Shown piece after piece: positions 7,499 through 12,320 of a stretch of DNA of 12,320 bases. The notes beneath the pieces are model-generated. The model made no database searches, was not told the DNA's origin, and saw only the letters and a program-made list of their open reading frames with translations. How positions within the stretch are numbered: the first letter of the stretch is position 1; the number at the start of each line of letters is the position of its first letter. Made by a program: the position numbers and the translations under genes. Source of the DNA: Planctomycetota bacterium (lineage in GTDB: Bacteria; Planctomycetota; Phycisphaerae; FEN-1346); NCBI GenBank assembly GCA_026386995.1, contig JAPLMO010000502.1, positions 1-12,320 on the forward strand, read 5' to 3'.

Positions 7499-9799
7499 AT
7501 GAACCGGATACTTTTCAACATTGCGGTGGCCGTGCTCTGGGCAGGCTCTGTCTGCGCGGCGAACGAACCGGCCGGGATGGATGCCTATAACGTTGTCTGG
7601 GACAGCCAGAGCGCGGATGCCAGAGGCTCGATGCCGGTTGGGGCCGGCAACATCGGGCTGAACGTCTGGGTGGAGAAGGACGAACTGCTGATTTACCTCG
7701 GCAGCCCGGATTCCTGGAGCTATCGGGGCGCGGGTTTTAACACCCAGATGCAAACCAAGCTCGGCCGTTTGCGGGTGAAATTTACCCCGGTGGCATGGGC
7801 CAAAGAGTTTCGCCAGGAATTGGATCTTGCCAGCAATTCCATCCTGTTGAGCGGAAAAACGTCCGACGGCCATGCGGTCAAGTTGCGGGTCTGGGTGGAT
7901 GCTTTGCAACCGGTGGTGCATGTGGAGGGCCAGGCTGACCGCCCTCTGGAGATAGTGGCAGCAGCGGAATTTCCGAGCGGTTTGGCAATGGCGCCCCACG
8001 CGGCAGGCCAGGTCTTCGGGCCCTTGGTCCGGGAGGGACGGGTGGACGGTGATGCGATCGAGTGGTGGGAGCGCAGCCCGGCCGTCGACGAGGGACGCAA
8101 CGAGTATATCCGCAGGTTCAAATTGGAAGAGATTGCGGCCCTGATTCCCAATCCGATGGCCAATAGAACCATGGGCGGGCGGCTCTCCGGATCAGGGTTT
8201 GTGGCCAATGGAACGGGGCAAGGGATCTATGACGGCAAGGAGTTCCGGTCTGTCAAACTGAAATCCGCAAAGCCCCTCAAGGCGTTCAACCTTTGTGCGT
8301 CACTGCGCATCGCCCAGGACGCCACGCTGGAACAATGGCAGGCGCAGGTGAAAAATCTCGATGTGGCCACACGCGCGACCACCCAAGCGGATTGGAAGGC
8401 GACCACGGCCTGGTGGCAGGGCTTCTGGAACCGCAGCCGCATCGTCATCAATCCGGGCAAAGGGCCGGATGATCCCGCCTGGCAGACGGGGCGCAACTAT
8501 CAGCTTTTCCGCGCCCTATTGGCGAGCAACCGGACCGGCGAGTTTCCGACGCTGTTCAATGGCGGCCATTTCACTTGCGAGGCCAACCCGGATTCGCGGA
8601 ACTGGTTCGATTGCCAGTTCATGGCGCAGAACCAGCGGCTGGTCTATTGGCCGATGTTGAAGAGCGGCGACTTCGATCTGCTGAAGGTGGGATTGGAGTT
8701 TTACCGGCGGCACGCCAGTCTCCAGGCCGCCTGGGCCAAACATTTCTGGCACATCGACGGCCTGGCATTTCCCGAGGGAATGGGCATCTATGGCGCTGAC
8801 TGGGGGCCCAACGCCGAGGGACGCTCCGGACACAACCATCTGAGATACCACAACATCAGCGGCATGGAATTCGCCCTGATGATGCTTGAAGCGGGAAGTT
8901 ATGGCGGGGCCGACATCCGTCCCTATCTGCCGATAGCGGAAGGCTATCTCAAGTACTATGACCAGTTCTATCGCCAAGAGAACAAAAAGCGAACCGGCAA
9001 GGAACTGGATGACAAGGGCCGCCTGGTCATCTTCCCCGGAAATGCCATCGAGATGTATCAAGGCACGCGCAATGACGCCTGCGCCATTTCCGGGCTGATG
9101 GCGCTGAGCAAGGCCCTGCTGGACTTGCCGGCGAACGTGCTGCCTGCCGAACGGCGAGCCTTCTGCGAGTCGTTCCGCAAGACGTTGCCGCCGCTGCCCA
9201 CCCGGGAGCGGCGCTGGCATCAGACATTTGCTCCCGCCGAATCGTGGGAGTCGGTGGTGACTTGGGACAACATCGAGTTGCCGGAGTTGTACCCCGTATT
9301 TCCGTTCCGCGTTTATGGCGTCGGCCGGGCGGGACTTGAATTGGCGCGAGACACCTGGGAATTCAGTTACGAACATCCGCGGCAGAAACGGAACTTCTGC
9401 TGGTATCAAAGCCTGATCTATACCGCCGACCTTGGGCTGGCGGAGGAAGCCCGCGAGTTCGCATTGGCCAAGTTCCTTTGGCCCGACCGCGAAAAACCGA
9501 AAGGCAACTCCGGTATGCGTTACCCGGCCTTCTGGGACACATTCGGATTCTGTCAACGGCCGGACTTCGACCACGGCGGTTCCGCCATGATCGGCTTGCA
9601 GGATATGTTGATGCAAACCATGAACGGGAAGATTCTTCTCTTTCCCGCCTGGCCCAAGGACTGGGATTGCGAGTTCAAGCTGCACGCGCCCTATAACACC
9701 ACTGTGGAGGGTGTTTTCAGGGCGGGCAAATTGGAGCGCCTGACGGTCACGCCGGAATCGCGGGCGAAGGACGTGGTCAACATGCTGGGCCTTCCGTGA
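7499..9799 (+). CDS. DUF5703 protein without insert, probable exported glycosidase
   Basis: The 766-residue product starts two bases after the TAA of the previous gene with no strong binding site of its own, so translational coupling is likely. The signal peptide is about residues 1-21 (cleavage near CA/ANEP). The N-terminal domain opens 'YNVVWDSQSADARGSMPVGA', with 'DSWSYRG', 'LRVWVDALQPVVHVEGQ' and 'NRTMGGRL', in the same order as its neighbour. The barrel region has 'FWNRSRIVI', 'FNGGHFTCE', 'AQNQRLVYWPMLKSGDFDLL', 'GNAIEMYQGTRNDA' and 'PDFDHGGSAMIGLQDMLMQ'. Glu518 and Asp691 correspond to Glu703 and Asp862 of the neighbour, and to the GH95 acid and catalytic Asp by alignment. It differs from the neighbour by lacking the LamG insert and by a histidine-rich stretch around 'GHNHLRYHN', suggesting a different substrate or linkage. 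Family placement is fairly sure; reaction is inferred. Confidence 0.83.
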   Translation: MNRILFNIAVAVLWAGSVCAANEPAGMDAYNVVWDSQSADARGSMPVGAGNIGLNVWVEKDELLIYLGSPDSWSYRGAGFNTQMQTKLGRLRVKFTPVAWAKEFRQELDLASNSILLSGKTSDGHAVKLRVWVDALQPVVHVEGQADRPLEIVAAAEFPSGLAMAPHAAGQVFGPLVREGRVDGDAIEWWERSPAVDEGRNEYIRRFKLEEIAALIPNPMANRTMGGRLSGSGFVANGTGQGIYDGKEFRSVKLKSAKPLKAFNLCASLRIAQDATLEQWQAQVKNLDVATRATTQADWKATTAWWQGFWNRSRIVINPGKGPDDPAWQTGRNYQLFRALLASNRTGEFPTLFNGGHFTCEANPDSRNWFDCQFMAQNQRLVYWPMLKSGDFDLLKVGLEFYRRHASLQAAWAKHFWHIDGLAFPEGMGIYGADWGPNAEGRSGHNHLRYHNISGMEFALMMLEAGSYGGADIRPYLPIAEGYLKYYDQFYRQENKKRTGKELDDKGRLVIFPGNAIEMYQGTRNDACAISGLMALSKALLDLPANVLPAERRAFCESFRKTLPPLPTRERRWHQTFAPAESWESVVTWDNIELPELYPVFPFRVYGVGRAGLELARDTWEFSYEHPRQKRNFCWYQSLIYTADLGLAEEAREFALAKFLWPDREKPKGNSGMRYPAFWDTFGFCQRPDFDHGGSAMIGLQDMLMQTMNGKILLFPAWPKDWDCEFKLHAPYNTTVEGVFRAGKLERLTVTPESRAKDVVNMLGLP
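9644..9784 (+). repeat. 3' segment shared with the upstream DUF5703 paralogue (copy 2)
   Basis: This is the partner of 7344-7484, about 85% identical over 141 bases by hand count and ungapped. It encodes the conserved DUF5703 C-terminal block. Its similarity ends close to the stop codon, and the 75-nt gap that follows does not resemble the 2-nt junction after copy 1. Confidence 0.75.
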
Positions 9800-9858
9800 G
9801 ACCGCAAGTGAATTCCGCTAAGGTGAGAAGGGTGTGAAAGAGAGTTGAACGCCGGGCG

Positions 9859-9865
9859 AAAGGAG
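9859..9865 (+). promoter_or_regulatory. Ribosome binding site deciding the GH2 start
   Basis: AAAGGAG lies 9 nt before the ATG at 9875. It favours that ATG over an in-frame TTG at 9845 located upstream of the site. The ATG choice also puts the signal peptide (MKIWSITILGVSAMMSGLL) at the very N-terminus, as expected. Confidence 0.8.
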
Positions 9866-9874
9866 AATGAAAAG

Positions 9875-12178
<2,304 letters not shown>

Positions 12179-12196
12179 TACCACAGCGCGACATAG

Positions 12197-12319
12197 TCAG
12201 AGGTCATGAGGCACACAGCGGTTCAGGCAGCCGAGTTTGATACCCAACTGGTGCAGCCGCCGCAGGGTTTCCCTGCGGTGAGCCTTGCGGGCCTCTCGGT
12301 TGCGGCGCTGGTAATAGGC
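12197..12319 (-). CDS. 3' end of an unidentified convergent ORF (window edge)
   Basis: Reading the minus strand from the right edge gives 40 codons open to the TGA at 12199-12197, with the start outside the window. The residues are very basic at first ('YYQRRNREARKAHRRETLRR') and end with 'HQLGIKLGCLNRCVPHDL'. I do not recognise it. The basic helix-like end is compatible with a DNA-binding or transposase C-terminus, but this is only a guess. The stop lies 18 nt from the GH2 stop, so the genes converge. It may be a chance reading of GC-rich DNA. Confidence 0.3.
   Translation of the reverse strand, partial: AYYQRRNREARKAHRRETLRRLHQLGIKLGCLNRCVPHDL
12260..12278. terminator. GC-rich hairpin downstream of GH2, terminator-like without U tract
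   Basis: CCGCAGGG (12260-12267) and CCCTGCGG (12271-12278) form a perfect 8-bp stem with a TTT loop, about 80 nt after the GH2 stop. There is no T run on the + strand after it, and none on the other side, so it is not a classical intrinsic terminator. It also falls inside the possible convergent ORF, where it encodes HRRETLR. It might be a bidirectional stop signal, a repeat palindrome or coincidence. Confidence 0.3.
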
Positions 12320-12320
12320 G

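Noticed and set aside
8516..9685. Long open frame (389 codons) on the minus strand opposite the second DUF5703 gene
   Set aside because: It lies wholly antisense to a gene with clear domain structure. GC-rich codon use leaves long antisense frames open, and its translation shows no recognisable motif.
9800..9874. Promoter in the 75-nt gap before GH2
   Set aside because: The gap holds purine-rich sequence and the GH2 binding site, but no convincing -35/-10 pair.

Overview
This window looks like part of a carbohydrate-degradation locus from a GC-rich member of the PVC superphylum (Planctomycetota, Verrucomicrobiota, Kiritimatiellota or Lentisphaerota). The placement is inferred from gene content: a planctomycete-style STN/secretin-N-like protein, two DUF5703 proteins, a GH95, a GH59-type lectin domain and many exported glycosidases, with no visible SusC/SusD pair. 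Nearly all of the DNA is coding on the + strand.

Left edge (3-1304). A gene already open at the window edge ends in a TAG at 624-626; its product carries an STN/secretin N-domain-like unit. Directly after the stop, in the same frame, lies a stretch that reads as the C-terminal lectin domain of a GH59 galactocerebrosidase-like enzyme, without its catalytic part. This is best read as a rearrangement breakpoint or an assembly junction.

Centre (1318-9799). Four genes are packed head to tail: a GH95 alpha-L-fucosidase-type hydrolase, an SGNH/sialate-O-acetylesterase-type esterase, and two tandem DUF5703 proteins. The gaps are 43 nt, an 8-nt overlap and 2 nt. All four proteins begin with signal peptides. 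The first DUF5703 protein carries a LamG/concanavalin-like domain inserted between its N-terminal domain and its barrel, and the two halves of that domain appear in swapped order (circular permutation). Hand alignment places an acidic residue in both DUF5703 proteins at the positions of the GH95 general acid Glu and catalytic Asp, so both are probably active glycosidases rather than binding proteins.

Right part (9875-12320). After a 75-nt gap comes an exported GH2 enzyme with both catalytic glutamates and an extra C-terminal jelly-roll-like domain. At the right edge the 3' end of an unidentified convergent ORF (minus strand) is visible, with a GC-rich hairpin.

Together the genes suggest an exported set of exo-glycosidases plus a de-acetylating esterase acting on a complex, probably fucose/galactose-containing and O-acetylated glycan. 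The exact substrate cannot be read from sequence. No tRNA, rRNA, CRISPR array or complete mobile element was seen.
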